Assembly: GCA_028872955.1 (NCBI GenBank)
Contig: JAGWNX010000027.1
Coordinates: forward strand, 1-39,959
Reading direction: 5' to 3'
Source of the DNA: Acidobacteriota bacterium
GTDB taxonomy: Bacteria; Acidobacteriota; Terriglobia; Terriglobales; Acidobacteriaceae
DNA length: 39,959 nucleotides
Shown here: positions 32,445 to 39,959 of the stretch, piece after piece
Layout: every line of letters starts with the position of its first letter
Position numbering within the stretch: the first letter of the stretch is position 1
The notes under the pieces: generated by a model
Told to the model about the DNA's origin: nothing
Seen by the model: only the letters and a program-made list of their open reading frames with translations
Databases searched by the model: none
Program-made: the position numbers and the translations under genes

Positions 32445-34433
32445 CTAACTGAATAGGAACTCCTTGGTGCGCAGCTCCTTGATGGTGTCGCGCAAGGTCG
32501 CGGCGCGTTCGAACTCGAACTTTTTGGCTGCCTCGCGCATCTCGGTCTCCAGCTTGCCGATGTAGGTGTCCAGCTCCTGCTGGGTGGCGAAGTCGGGCAC
32601 GCCGCCGGCCTCCTCGGTCAGGTCGGCGTAGTCGGCCTTCAGGATGCCGGCCAGGCCCATGTCCATGGAACTGGAGACGGAGGCCGGGGTGATGCCGTGC
32701 TGCTGGTTGTACTCCTGCTGCTTCTCGCGGCGGCGGTTCGTCTCGTCGATGGCGCGCTGCATGGAGTCGGTCATCTTGTCGGCGTACAGGATGGCGCGGC
32801 CCTCCAGGTGGCGCGCCGCGCGGCCGATGGTCTGGATGAGTGATCCCTGCGAGCGCAGGAAGCCCTCTTTGTCCGCGTCGAGAATGGCGACCAGCGAGAC
32901 CTCGGGCAGGTCCAGGCCTTCGCGCAGCAGGTTGATGCCGATGAGCACGTCGTACTCGCCGCGCCGCAGGTCGCGCAGCAGCTTGATGCGTTCCAGCGTC
33001 TCGATCTCCGAGTGCATGTAGCGGCAGCGCACGCCCACCTCAGTGTAGTAACTGGCCAGGTCTTCGGCCATGCGCTTGGTGAGGGTGGTTACCAGCACGC
33101 GCTGCCTGCGCGCCACGCGGTCGCGGATCTCGGCCAGCAGATCGTCGATCTGCCCTTTGACGGGGCGGATCTCGACGACAGGGTCGATGAGGCCGGTGGG
33201 GCGGATGATCTGCTCGACCACGACGCCGGCAGATTTGGTGAGCTCGTAGGGCCCGGGCGTCGCAGAGACGTAGATGATCTGCCCGGTGCGTGCCTCAAAC
33301 TCTTCGAAGCGCAGCGGGCGATTGTCCATGGCTGAGGGCAGGCGGAAGCCATAGTCGACGAGGTTCTGCTTGCGGCTGCGGTCGCCGTGCCACATGCCGT
33401 GCAACTGGGGAATGGTGACGTGCGACTCGTCGATAAAGATGAGGAAGTCGCGCGGGAAGTAGTCCAGCAGCGTTGGCGGCGGCTCGCCGGGCAGACGCCC
33501 GCTGAAGTGGCGGGAGTAGTTCTCAATGCCGTGGCAGTAGCCGACGGATTTGATCATCTCCAGGTCAAACCGCGTGCGCTGGTGGATGCGCTGCGACTCG
33601 ACGAGGCGGCCCTCTTTCTCCAGCTGAGCCTCCCACTCGAACAGCTCGGCCAGGATGGAGTCGATTGCGGCGGTCTTGCGCTCGGGCTGCACGACGTAAT
33701 GGCTCTTGGGGTAGATGGGCAGGCGGGTGTAACGCTGCTTGACGGTGCCGAAGAGTGGATCGATCTGCGAGAGGGAATCGATCTCGTCGCCGAAGAGCTC
33801 GATGCGGTAAGCGTTCTCGTCGTAGGTGGGGTAGACCTCGATGATGTCGCCGCGCACGCGGAAGGTGCCGCGGCGGAAGTCCACGTCGTTGCGGTCGTAG
33901 AGGATCTCGACGAGGCGCCGGGTGATGTCCTCGCGCTTGAGGCGCTGCCCCTTCTCCAGCAGCAGCAACATGCCGAAGTATGCCTCTGGACTGCCCAGGC
34001 CGTAGATACAGGAGACGGAGCTGACGATGATGCAGTCGCGGCGCTCGAAGAGGGAACGCGTGGCGGAGAGGCGGAGCTTGTCCAGCTCCTCATTGATGGT
34101 GGCCTCTTTCTCGATGAAGAGGTCGCCCGCCGGGATGTAGGCCTCTGGCTGATAGTAGTCGTAGTAGCTGACGAAGTATTCGACCGCGTTCTCTGGGAAG
34201 AAGGTCTTGAACTCGTGGTAGAGCTGGGCGGCCAGAGTCTTGTTGTGCGCCAGGATGAGCGCAGGGCGGTTGGACTCTGCAATGATGCTGGCCATGGTGA
34301 AGGTCTTGCCAGAGCCGGTTACGCCGAGCAGCACCTGATCCTTCTCGCCAGCGGCGAGGCCGGAGAGCAGCTCGCCGATGGCACGCGGTTGATCGCCCTG
34401 GGGCTGGTAGGGAGTCGTAAGCTGGAAGTCCAT
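32445..34433 (-). CDS. uvrB: Excinuclease ABC subunit B
   Basis: Damage-verifying helicase of nucleotide-excision repair; takes DNA from UvrA and recruits UvrC. The 662-residue protein has Walker A GVTGSGKT at 37-44, the damage-binding beta-hairpin region with [12 protein letters not shown], helicase motifs including [10 protein letters not shown] and [17 protein letters not shown], and the C-terminal UVR motif ([20 protein letters not shown]). It is divergent from the phosphatase gene with only 35 bases between the chosen starts. I saw no copy of the lexA-promoter motif in front of it. Confidence 0.97.
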   Translation of the reverse strand: MDFQLTTPYQPQGDQPRAIGELLSGLAAGEKDQVLLGVTGSGKTFTMASIIAESNRPALILAHNKTLAAQLYHEFKTFFPENAVEYFVSYYDYYQPEAYIPAGDLFIEKEATINEELDKLRLSATRSLFERRDCIIVSSVSCIYGLGSPEAYFGMLLLLEKGQRLKREDITRRLVEILYDRNDVDFRRGTFRVRGDIIEVYPTYDENAYRIELFGDEIDSLSQIDPLFGTVKQRYTRLPIYPKSHYVVQPERKTAAIDSILAELFEWEAQLEKEGRLVESQRIHQRTRFDLEMIKSVGYCHGIENYSRHFSGRLPGEPPPTLLDYFPRDFLIFIDESHVTIPQLHGMWHGDRSRKQNLVDYGFRLPSAMDNRPLRFEEFEARTGQIIYVSATPGPYELTKSAGVVVEQIIRPTGLIDPVVEIRPVKGQIDDLLAEIRDRVARRQRVLVTTLTKRMAEDLASYYTEVGVRCRYMHSEIETLERIKLLRDLRRGEYDVLIGINLLREGLDLPEVSLVAILDADKEGFLRSQGSLIQTIGRAARHLEGRAILYADKMTDSMQRAIDETNRRREKQQEYNQQHGITPASVSSSMDMGLAGILKADYADLTEEAGGVPDFATQQELDTYIGKLETEMREAAKKFEFERAATLRDTIKELRTKEFLFS

Positions 34434-34468
34434 GAGCTTATAGGATACTTGGAGGCGGGAGGGTGTAC

Positions 34469-35059
34469 ATGGCGTTGGGGGGAAATCTGTGGTTGATACG
34501 CCACGGCGAGACGGAGTGGAGCGCCAGCGGTCGGCATACCAGCCGCACCGACATTGAGCTGACTGCGCAAGGACGCGAGCGTGCCGTGCTGCTGCGGCAG
34601 TATCTGGCAGGGGAGCGCTTCTGCCGCGTGCTGGTGAGCCCCATGCGTCGGGCCCAACAGACCTGCGAGCTGGCCGGCTGGAGCGAGATGGCCGTGGTAG
34701 ATGCCGGGCTGAAGGAGTGGGACTACGGCATCTACGAAGGCCGCACGACGGCCGAGATTCGAGCCGAGGTGCCGGGCTGGAGTGTGTGGCAGAACGAGAT
34801 CGTCGGCGGCGAGAGCGTAGAGCAGGTGGGCGAGCGTGCCGACGGCGTGATTGCCCGTGCGCTGGATGGACTCGCGCCCGGGGAACAGGTGGCCCTGTTT
34901 GCCCACGCGCACATCCTGCGCGTTCTTACGGCACGTTGGCTGGGCCTGGCGGCAGAGGGCGGCAGGCTGTTTACGCTGGGCACGGGTAGCGTCAGCGTGT
35001 TGGGCTGGGAGCGCGAACAGCGCGTGGTGCAGCGCTGGAATCGCGAGTTTCCGGGCTAG
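34469..35059 (+). CDS. Histidine phosphatase superfamily protein
   Basis: Phosphoglycerate-mutase-like phosphatase, about 196 residues. The phosphorylated histidine lies in LIRHGETEW (RHG at 11-13), followed by LTAQGRERA and the segment [15 protein letters not shown]. The second catalytic histidine is in [17 protein letters not shown] at 34457-34462 is six bases before the ATG at 34469; GTG 34463 is an alternative. Substrates in this superfamily vary widely, from sugar phosphates to cobalamin intermediates, so only the superfamily is claimed. Confidence 0.88.
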   Translation: MALGGNLWLIRHGETEWSASGRHTSRTDIELTAQGRERAVLLRQYLAGERFCRVLVSPMRRAQQTCELAGWSEMAVVDAGLKEWDYGIYEGRTTAEIRAEVPGWSVWQNEIVGGESVEQVGERADGVIARALDGLAPGEQVALFAHAHILRVLTARWLGLAAEGGRLFTLGTGSVSVLGWEREQRVVQRWNREFPG

Positions 35060-35074
35060 CCTTGGCCTGCCGGG

Positions 35075-36121
35075 TTAGCGATTGACATGCTGCGCCATAA
35101 AGTCCGCGATGATGCGATACGTCTCGCGAGACTCGGGCAGGGCAACGTCATTCCAGAAGGCGTGCGCCAGCCCGTCAAACACGACCATGCGCGTATCCAC
35201 GCCATCCTCGAGAAAACGGCGTTGCAGGTTGACGGTGCCGCTCAACAGCATGTCGCGCGTGCTGGTAAGGAAGAGCGTGGGCGGCAGACCGTGCAGATCG
35301 GCATAGACGGGTGAGAGTACGGGGTCACGCGGATCGGTCTTGGCGGAGTACTCGCGGATGTCCGGCTTGCCGGAGGGTGGTTCGAGATGCCCGGCCAGTC
35401 CCTGCAGGGAGAAGAGCGCCGTGGAGTCTCCGGCGCGGGCGAAGTCGCCCGTGGCGGAGAAGATGCCCAGCGCCGCGGGCTGCGGCAGACCGAGTTGCTT
35501 AAACCGGACGGCGACCTCGCCGGTCAGGATGGCGCCCGCCGAGGTGCCGTAGATCGCGATGTGTGCGGGGCGATAGCTCTTGAGCAGCTCCCGGTAGACC
35601 GCCACGACGTCGTCCACCGAGGCCGGGAACGGGTTCTCTGGCGCCAGGCGATACAGCACCGAGACCACACGCGTGTGCGTGAGGTTGCAGATGGGGATGC
35701 TCTCCGTGAAGGAGCCGGAGTCGGAGTTGAAGCCGCCGCCGTGCAGATTGATGAGCACGCTCTGCGGGTGCATCGGCTGCGCATCCTGCGGCGTGAAGAT
35801 GCGGACGGGAACTCCGGCGATGCTGCTGGTCTGTTCGTCGACAGGGTAGACCTTGCGCGAGGCCTCTCCCGCGCCCAGTTGCCAGGCGTCGGTGCGCTCG
35901 CGGCGCTGCTGCAGCGTCTGGGGTACGGCTGCGTCCGAGATCTGCCGACGAAGCACGGCTTGTGCCTCTGGGCTTAGGGTGGCTGGCACAGGCACAACGC
36001 GGGTAACGTGCGCGGTGCCATCGGCATCGATCACGCTACTGTCGGACTGCGGAACCTGCTGAGCATAGCTCACCGAGACAGCGAGCAGCAGTGCAGCGGA
36101 GGTACAGAGAACCAGGCGCAT
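35075..36121 (-). CDS. Secreted HSL-type acetyl esterase/lipase
   Basis: Alpha/beta-hydrolase of the hormone-sensitive lipase group. The 348-residue protein has a signal peptide (LVLCTSAALLLAVSVSYAQQ). The oxyanion-hole motif is HGGG at 127-130, the nucleophile S194 in YGTSAGA, D290 in STRDMLL and H320 in GLAHAFW. The substrate is probably a short-chain ester, but this is inferred from the family. It converges with the phosphatase gene and follows gph at an 81-base gap that contains several palindromes. Confidence 0.88.
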   Translation of the reverse strand: MRLVLCTSAALLLAVSVSYAQQVPQSDSSVIDADGTAHVTRVVPVPATLSPEAQAVLRRQISDAAVPQTLQQRRERTDAWQLGAGEASRKVYPVDEQTSSIAGVPVRIFTPQDAQPMHPQSVLINLHGGGFNSDSGSFTESIPICNLTHTRVVSVLYRLAPENPFPASVDDVVAVYRELLKSYRPAHIAIYGTSAGAILTGEVAVRFKQLGLPQPAALGIFSATGDFARAGDSTALFSLQGLAGHLEPPSGKPDIREYSAKTDPRDPVLSPVYADLHGLPPTLFLTSTRDMLLSGTVNLQRRFLEDGVDTRMVVFDGLAHAFWNDVALPESRETYRIIADFMAQHVNR

Positions 36122-36202
36122 GAGTTTTCCATTCCTTGCCAGGCTGGCGATAAAAACGCTGCCAGCATAGCGCAGTCTGCGCAGGTGGCGCCACCGTGAC
36201 GG
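36122..36202. other. Palindrome-rich gap between gph and the esterase gene
   Basis: GGTGGCGCCACC (36184-36195) is a perfect 12-base palindrome. GCGCAG-T-CTGCGC and CTGGC...GCCAG lie nearby. On the minus strand one or more could end gph transcripts or bind a regulator of the esterase; there is no clear T-tract. Confidence 0.4.
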
Positions 36203-36904
36203 CTAGAGTATGCCCAGCAGCGCTGGCCACTCCTGTGCCGAGTGCGACATCAGGTCAGGCTGGGCTACGGCCAGCGCGTGCGGAGCAAAGCCGTAGCTGC
36301 AGCCCAGGGACAGGGCACCACAGCGGCGCGCGGTCAGCACGTCTACGTCGGAGTCGCCAACCATCACCACCGTCTCAGGCGCAATCGCTCGTCCCAGCAG
36401 GGCAGAGGCCTCGCTCCTCAGCGTCAGCAGGCCGTGCGGGTCGGGTTTCTTGGTGTGGAAGCTGTTGCCGCCGTAGTTCTGAAAGAAGTAGCGCGACAGG
36501 CCAAAGTGATCGCAGATCTCCTGCGAGGGCCGCACAGGCTTATTGGTCAGGATGGCCATGGGTAGATTGGGAAAGGCCGTGCGAATTCGATCAAGCGAGG
36601 CGAAGACACCGGGGTAGACCGTGGTGTAATCCACCTTGTGGACGCGGTAGTAGTCCAGAAAGAATGTTAGCGCTTCCGTTACAAACTCCTCGTCGTGGAT
36701 GTCGCCTTCCGGGTCGCCAAGCGCGCGGCGTACCAGCATGGAGGCCCCGTCGCCCAGGTAGCTGGCAATCAAAGCCTCTGGCAGTAGAGGCTTATTGAAG
36801 TGCGCCAGCATGGCATTAATGGCGTTGGTCAGGTCGGTGCGCGAGTCGATGAGCGTGCCGTCAAGGTCGAAGACGAGGAGGGAGAGAGAGTCCGCGGCTA
36901 CCAT
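36203..36904 (-). CDS. gph: Phosphoglycolate phosphatase-like HAD hydrolase
   Basis: HAD-family phosphatase, 233 residues. The nucleophile motif is DLDGTLIDSR (D13, D15). The cap-type region carries LGDGASMLVRRALG, motif II is MAILTNKPVRPS, and motif III/IV is VVMVGDSDVDVLTARRCG. This fits phosphoglycolate phosphatase, which clears 2-phosphoglycolate, but other substrates are possible. The ATG at 36904 starts right before the HAD motif. The same frame stays open upstream into the DUF4097 gene, where it is only a shadow. The start codon lies within a 14-bp perfect hairpin whose loop holds the AGAGGC ribosome-binding site. Confidence 0.87.
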   Translation of the reverse strand: MVAADSLSLLVFDLDGTLIDSRTDLTNAINAMLAHFNKPLLPEALIASYLGDGASMLVRRALGDPEGDIHDEEFVTEALTFFLDYYRVHKVDYTTVYPGVFASLDRIRTAFPNLPMAILTNKPVRPSQEICDHFGLSRYFFQNYGGNSFHTKKPDPHGLLTLRSEASALLGRAIAPETVVMVGDSDVDVLTARRCGALSLGCSYGFAPHALAVAQPDLMSHSAQEWPALLGIL

Positions 36905-36924
36905 GCCTCTATGGTAGCCGCGGA
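36891..36924 (-). promoter_or_regulatory. Hairpin enclosing the gph start codon
   Basis: On the minus-strand mRNA, 5' TCCGCGGCTACCAT (36924-36911), loop AGAGGC (36910-36905) and 3' ATGGTAGCCGCGGA (36904-36891) form a perfect 14-bp stem. The start codon and first codons are in the 3' arm; the ribosome-binding site is in the loop. It should strongly limit initiation unless opened. Confidence 0.75.
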
Positions 36925-36936
36925 AGCTGTCCTCTG

Positions 36937-37797
36937 CTAACGCACCTGGATGTCGCCTGAACCCGTGCGCGCCTTGATGAGCGCGCCGCCGCCGTTGATG
37001 GCGGCGAGGGTGTGGTGGCGGTTGCTGCCGCTCTGGTCTGTGTGCGGCAGCGTGATCTGCACACTGCCTGAGCCGGTCTCGGCGTCCAGCGAGCAGGGGG
37101 AGCCGACGGCAAGCGTCACCCGCTGCGTGCCGGATCCTGTGTCCAGCCGCCACTCCTCGGTCGGCTGGCCGGCGACCTCAATGTCGCCCGAGCCCGTGCT
37201 GGCGTGCAGTGCTCCACTGATGCCAGTCAGACGAATAGAGCCCGAGCCGGTCTGCGCGCGCACCTCGCCCATGCCGGTCTGGTGCAGCTCAATGTCGCCG
37301 GAACCGGTCTGCAGGAAAGCCGGCCCATGCACGTCACGAGCGCGAATCGATCCGGAGCCACTACTGGCTCGCAGACTGGCACCGATGCCATCCGTGGTAA
37401 TGTCGCCAGAGCCGGAGCCAGCATTCAGGGTCGAGTTGGCAGGCACGGTCAGGTCGTAGTCGACACTGATGTTACGAAACAGAGAGTTGTTGTGCTGGTC
37501 GCCGATCAGGACCGTGTCTCCGCTCTGCACGATGGGAGGGTCGTGAGCGATCTGGCGTGCGCGATCGGCAGAGTCCGCTGCGGTGCCGAAGAGCCAGCCG
37601 CCAGAGGCGTGCACGTGGCCTTCGATATGCACCTCATTGTCGCCGCCACGATGCACGCGAATGGATCCGGACCCTGTGTGAACCGTAATGGTGGGAGCGC
37701 TGCTGACGTGCAGGGATCGGGTAAAGGTGGCGTCTTGCGCGCGTGCGCTCGCTACTGCCAGCGCAAGGCTGGCCGCGAGAAGAACAGTGTTCTTCAT
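36937..37797 (-). CDS. DUF4097-type beta-repeat exported protein
   Basis: Secreted or envelope protein, 286 residues, with a signal peptide (KNTVLLAASLALAVASARAQ). The rest is built of short beta units, each with a Gly-Ser-Gly turn: HTGSGSIRV, NAGSGSGDIT, RASSGSGSIRA, LQTGSGDIEL, AQTGSGSIRL, ASTGSGDIEV, DTGSGTQRV, ETGSGSVQI and ARTGSGDIQV. This is the DUF4097 (DUF2807-like) pattern; the function is unknown. AGGAG is seven bases before the ATG. It lies between the HlyD-type adaptor (41-base gap) and gph (32-base gap), possibly in one operon. Confidence 0.85.
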   Translation of the reverse strand: MKNTVLLAASLALAVASARAQDATFTRSLHVSSAPTITVHTGSGSIRVHRGGDNEVHIEGHVHASGGWLFGTAADSADRARQIAHDPPIVQSGDTVLIGDQHNNSLFRNISVDYDLTVPANSTLNAGSGSGDITTDGIGASLRASSGSGSIRARDVHGPAFLQTGSGDIELHQTGMGEVRAQTGSGSIRLTGISGALHASTGSGDIEVAGQPTEEWRLDTGSGTQRVTLAVGSPCSLDAETGSGSVQITLPHTDQSGSNRHHTLAAINGGGALIKARTGSGDIQVR

Positions 37798-37838
37798 GGG
37801 AGTGCTCCTGAGTTTTGATCTGTGGTGGCTGGCCCGGG

Positions 37839-39047
37839 CTACTGCTGCAAGATCACGGTGTCATCTTCCTTCAGACCGGCCAGTATCTCCGTGCGTGTGC
37901 CGTTGGAGATGCCAACTTTGACCGGTATGCTGCGACGGCCCTTCTTCTGCTTAGCGTCTGGAACCTCGACGGTTGCGTTGTGATTGTTGTCGTAGAGGAC
38001 AGCCTGCTCCGGCACGGTCAGCACATCTTTGTGCTCCTCCAGCAGGATCTCGGCGTTCGCAGTCATGTTGGCCTTCAGCTCACCGCCCGGGTTCTCGATG
38101 GAGACGCGGACCTCAAAGGTGGTCACGTTGTCCTTCTCCACGCCGAGTGGCGCAATGCGCGTCACCTTGCCCATGAAGGTCTTGTCCTTGAACGACTCCA
38201 CCTTGATTCGCGCCGGTTGCCCCAGGTAGACCTTGCCGATATCGGCTTCATCCACCTTGCCCTGCACGTATACCTGGCGGGTGTCGCCGACCGTCATGAT
38301 GAGCGTGGCCGTGGAGCCGAGCACCAGAATGGAGCTGACGGCGTCACCCTTCTCCACGTCGCGCGACAGAATGGTTCCATCCATCGGCGAGGTGATGGTG
38401 GTGTAGCTCAGCTCCTCCTCCAACTGCTTCAGCGAGGCCTGCGACTGCGCCACCTGGGCCTGTGCCTGCTGCAAACGCGAGCGATCGACGGAGATCTGCG
38501 CGACGGCCTTATCGCGGCTGTTGACTGCGGCCAGATACTTCTGTTGCGCATCGTCGAGCGACTGCTTGGAGACGACCCCATCGCGCGACATCTGCAGGGC
38601 GCGCTCGTAGGTGTTCTTGAACATCGGCAGGTCAGGCGCCTCGGCGTTGACGCGGTCATACTGAATGGCTGCGGCTGCGGCGCGAGCGTTCGACTCTGCG
38701 GCGCTCAGTTGCGCCTGCTGCGCAGCAACCTGCGCCATAATCTCCTGCTTATCCAGCTGCGCCAGCACCTGGCCAGTGTGGACATGCGCGTTGATGTCCA
38801 CCATCAGATCCGTCACAATGCCCGAGGCCTTGGATTTGACCTCCACCTGCGTGATGGGTTGCACCTTGCCGGTTGCCACCACGGAACGCGCAATATCGCC
38901 GCGCTCCACCCGGGCCAGTTGCGATGGCTCAAGCTTGGGGGTGTTGCCGCGCGCGGCGACGGCGATGCCTAGAGCGACGGCGATCACCAGAACGGTGATG
39001 CTCATCCATATCCAGAGGTTCCGTTTGCGATTGCGATTTGTAGCCAA
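37839..39047 (-). CDS. HlyD/MacA-type efflux periplasmic adaptor
   Basis: Membrane-fusion protein that would link an inner-membrane transporter to an outer-membrane channel. From TTG 39047 the protein has about 402 residues: one N-terminal membrane anchor (LWIWMSITVLVIAVALGIAV), a lipoyl/barrel-sandwich region (VEVKSKASGIVTDLMVDINA), a long coiled-coil (about residues 95-210, rich in Ala and Gln), then the returning lipoyl half (TSPMDGTILSRDVEKGD) and the beta-barrel. GGGAG lies eight bases before the TTG at 39047; the TTG at 39062 is less likely. No transporter or outer-membrane gene is next to it. Confidence 0.85.
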   Translation of the reverse strand: MATNRNRKRNLWIWMSITVLVIAVALGIAVAARGNTPKLEPSQLARVERGDIARSVVATGKVQPITQVEVKSKASGIVTDLMVDINAHVHTGQVLAQLDKQEIMAQVAAQQAQLSAAESNARAAAAAIQYDRVNAEAPDLPMFKNTYERALQMSRDGVVSKQSLDDAQQKYLAAVNSRDKAVAQISVDRSRLQQAQAQVAQSQASLKQLEEELSYTTITSPMDGTILSRDVEKGDAVSSILVLGSTATLIMTVGDTRQVYVQGKVDEADIGKVYLGQPARIKVESFKDKTFMGKVTRIAPLGVEKDNVTTFEVRVSIENPGGELKANMTANAEILLEEHKDVLTVPEQAVLYDNNHNATVEVPDAKQKKGRRSIPVKVGISNGTRTEILAGLKEDDTVILQQ

Positions 39048-39062
39048 GGCATCGACTCCCAA

Positions 39063-39258
39063 TCAGTTCTGACTGTGTGCTCTCGTGTTCACAGGCATGT
39101 ACGCAGGTATGCCGGGGGAAGTTCCGTAGTCGAGGGAAACACGTGCGCCGGCCAGACCAGAGCAGGGGAGGAGGCAGGGGCACGCCATCCACAGTGGCGA
39201 GTTCAGCACCATCATACAGTCGCAAACTATCGGTGGTGCGGCCTCTGACCCAAAGGTG
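39063..39258. other. lexA-adaptor intergenic region
   Basis: No gene is visible. TATGAT is present on the minus strand near 39215 as a weak -10 candidate for the adaptor gene, without a clear -35. No strong hairpin terminator for lexA was recognised. Confidence 0.4.
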
Positions 39259-39864
39259 TTAAGCGTACTTCCGCAGCACACCCAGCACCTTGCCCTGGAT
39301 GCTGACGCTGAGAGCCGGCGCGTAGATCGGCGCCATCTCAGCGTTCGAAGGCTGTAGTCGGATCATGTCGCCCTCGTGATAGAAGCGCTTGAGCGTCGCC
39401 TCTGCCCCGTCGATGAGGGCCACAACGATCTCGCCCTCGCGAGCCGTGCGGGTGCGCTCCACCAGCACGTAGTCGCCAGAGACGATGTGCTCATCCCGCA
39501 TGGAGTCGCCGCGTACCTCCAGTGCGAAGACCTCGCGGTTGCCGATGATGTCGCCGAGCGAGATGGTCTCGGCGGTCTCGATCGCCTCAATCGGCCGCCC
39601 CGCCGCAATGCGACCCAGCATGGGCAGACGCTCTGCCGCGCGACGAACCGAGCGCTGGGGCAGCACATCAATCGACCGGCTGCGATTGTGGGCGCGCTGC
39701 AGCAAGCCCTTCTTCTGCAGGTTGGTAATGTGCTTGTGCACCGTGGCCAGCGAACTGAGGCCAAGCCCGTTGGCAATCTCTTCGTAGGAGGGCGAGTACC
39801 CGTTCTTCTGCGTGAAGCTGGAGAGAAAGTCGAGAACCTCTTTTTGTCGCCGCGTGATGGCCAT
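39259..39864 (-). CDS. lexA: LexA repressor
   Basis: SOS-response repressor and self-cleaving protease, 201 residues. The N-terminal winged helix is YSPSYEEIANGLGLSSLATVHKHI (in part) with the basic LLQRAHNRSRSIDV. The cleavage site is A88-G89 in GRIAAGRPI; S121 in EVRGDSMRDEHI and K159 in EATLKRFYHEG are the catalytic pair. All key residues are present, so it should be functional. It probably controls its own promoter. The ATG at 39864 has no ribosome-binding site in the few bases upstream. Confidence 0.96.
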   Translation of the reverse strand: MAITRRQKEVLDFLSSFTQKNGYSPSYEEIANGLGLSSLATVHKHITNLQKKGLLQRAHNRSRSIDVLPQRSVRRAAERLPMLGRIAAGRPIEAIETAETISLGDIIGNREVFALEVRGDSMRDEHIVSGDYVLVERTRTAREGEIVVALIDGAEATLKRFYHEGDMIRLQPSNAEMAPIYAPALSVSIQGKVLGVLRKYA

Positions 39865-39959
39865 GCGCGAATTGTAGCGAATAAAAAGCGAACTTGGGAA
39901 GCGGTTTGCGGGTAGGTATCTAAAACTTTAATAAAGTTACCCGTTCTGGGAGGGGCGTT
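39865..39959 (-). promoter_or_regulatory. lexA promoter region with phased GCGAA repeats and a palindrome
   Basis: On the plus strand GCGAA occurs at 39867-39871, 39877-39881 and 39888-39892, 10 and 11 bases apart (TTCGC on the coding strand). The coding strand has TACAAT, a -10-like box, between the first two copies, six bases before the ATG. A perfect 15-bp palindrome, AACTTTA-A-TAAAGTT, is at 39924-39938. These are candidate operator and promoter elements for LexA autoregulation. Confidence 0.5.

Noticed and set aside
34434-34468. LexA operator in front of uvrB
   Set aside because: Neither the GTTC-type repeat seen before lexA nor a CTGT-type box is present in this 35-base gap.
36203-37153. 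A single long frame joining gph to the DUF4097 region
   Set aside because: The upstream part has no HAD-like sequence and lies in another frame of DUF4097; the HAD motif begins right after the ATG at 36904.
36950-37720. CRISPR-like or tandem DNA repeats
   Set aside because: The periodic Gly-Ser-Gly pattern is a protein repeat of DUF4097; no constant-length spacers are present.

Overview
The window is a GC-rich bacterial chromosome segment. Gene content and sequence style (monofunctional FtcD, SET-domain protein, DUF4097 repeat protein, PagL-like deacylase, Ala/Gly-rich proteins, short GGGGCACCC/GGGCCACCC intergenic palindromes) fit a Gram-negative Acidobacteriota member of the Terriglobia type (Terriglobus, Granulicella, Edaphobacter and relatives). 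That placement is inference. No rRNA or tRNA gene was recognised. Flagellar L- and P-ring genes show a diderm envelope and motility.

Layout. 1-3.3 kb (+): miaB, a DUF151 nuclease-like gene and a GT9 glycosyltransferase form a tight operon; the GT9 gene lies between two exact 16-bp direct repeats. 3.4-8.4 kb (-): a SET-domain protein, dnaX, ebfC, recR and aroA, ending in a shared hairpin terminator. 8.5-13.6 kb: a secreted TPR protein, a DinB-like protein, an unknown minus-strand gene, a second exported TPR protein with an anomalous start, a zinc-ribbon/PspC protein and lysA. 13.7-17.4 kb: yebC, a PagL-like outer-membrane deacylase, ftcD and an exported unknown protein. 17.5-25.8 kb (+): a flagellar block, cheY-cheX-flgF-flgG-flgA-flgH-flgI-flgJ-flgM-flgK-flgL plus a 76-residue basic protein. 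25.9-29.8 kb (+): rpsO, a structured spacer with an intrinsic terminator, pnp with an unusual acidic and then RG-rich tail, and a membrane protein. 29.8-32.4 kb: an unknown gene, a dienelactone hydrolase divergent from a SnoaL-like gene, then a short A+T-rich patch with repeat-like palindromes and an orphan membrane protein. 32.4-39.96 kb: uvrB (-), a histidine phosphatase (+), then on the minus strand lexA, an HlyD/MacA-type adaptor, a DUF4097 repeat protein, gph and a secreted esterase.

How the genes work together. The flagellar block encodes distal-rod, ring, rod-binding and hook-junction parts plus anti-sigma FlgM. Two sites resembling sigma-28 promoters lie in front of cheY and of flgM; the latter is nearly canonical (TAAA-N15-GCCGATGA) and would make flgM-flgK-flgL a late unit controlled by the sigma factor that FlgM inhibits. 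dnaX-ebfC-recR is the usual replication/repair trio. uvrB and lexA are both SOS-type genes but are not adjacent. The observations most worth following are the 16-bp repeats around the GT9 gene, a 14-bp perfect hairpin that encloses the gph start codon, the sigma-28-like sites, the bacterial SET protein, the PNPase tail, and the lexA promoter with helically phased GCGAA repeats.
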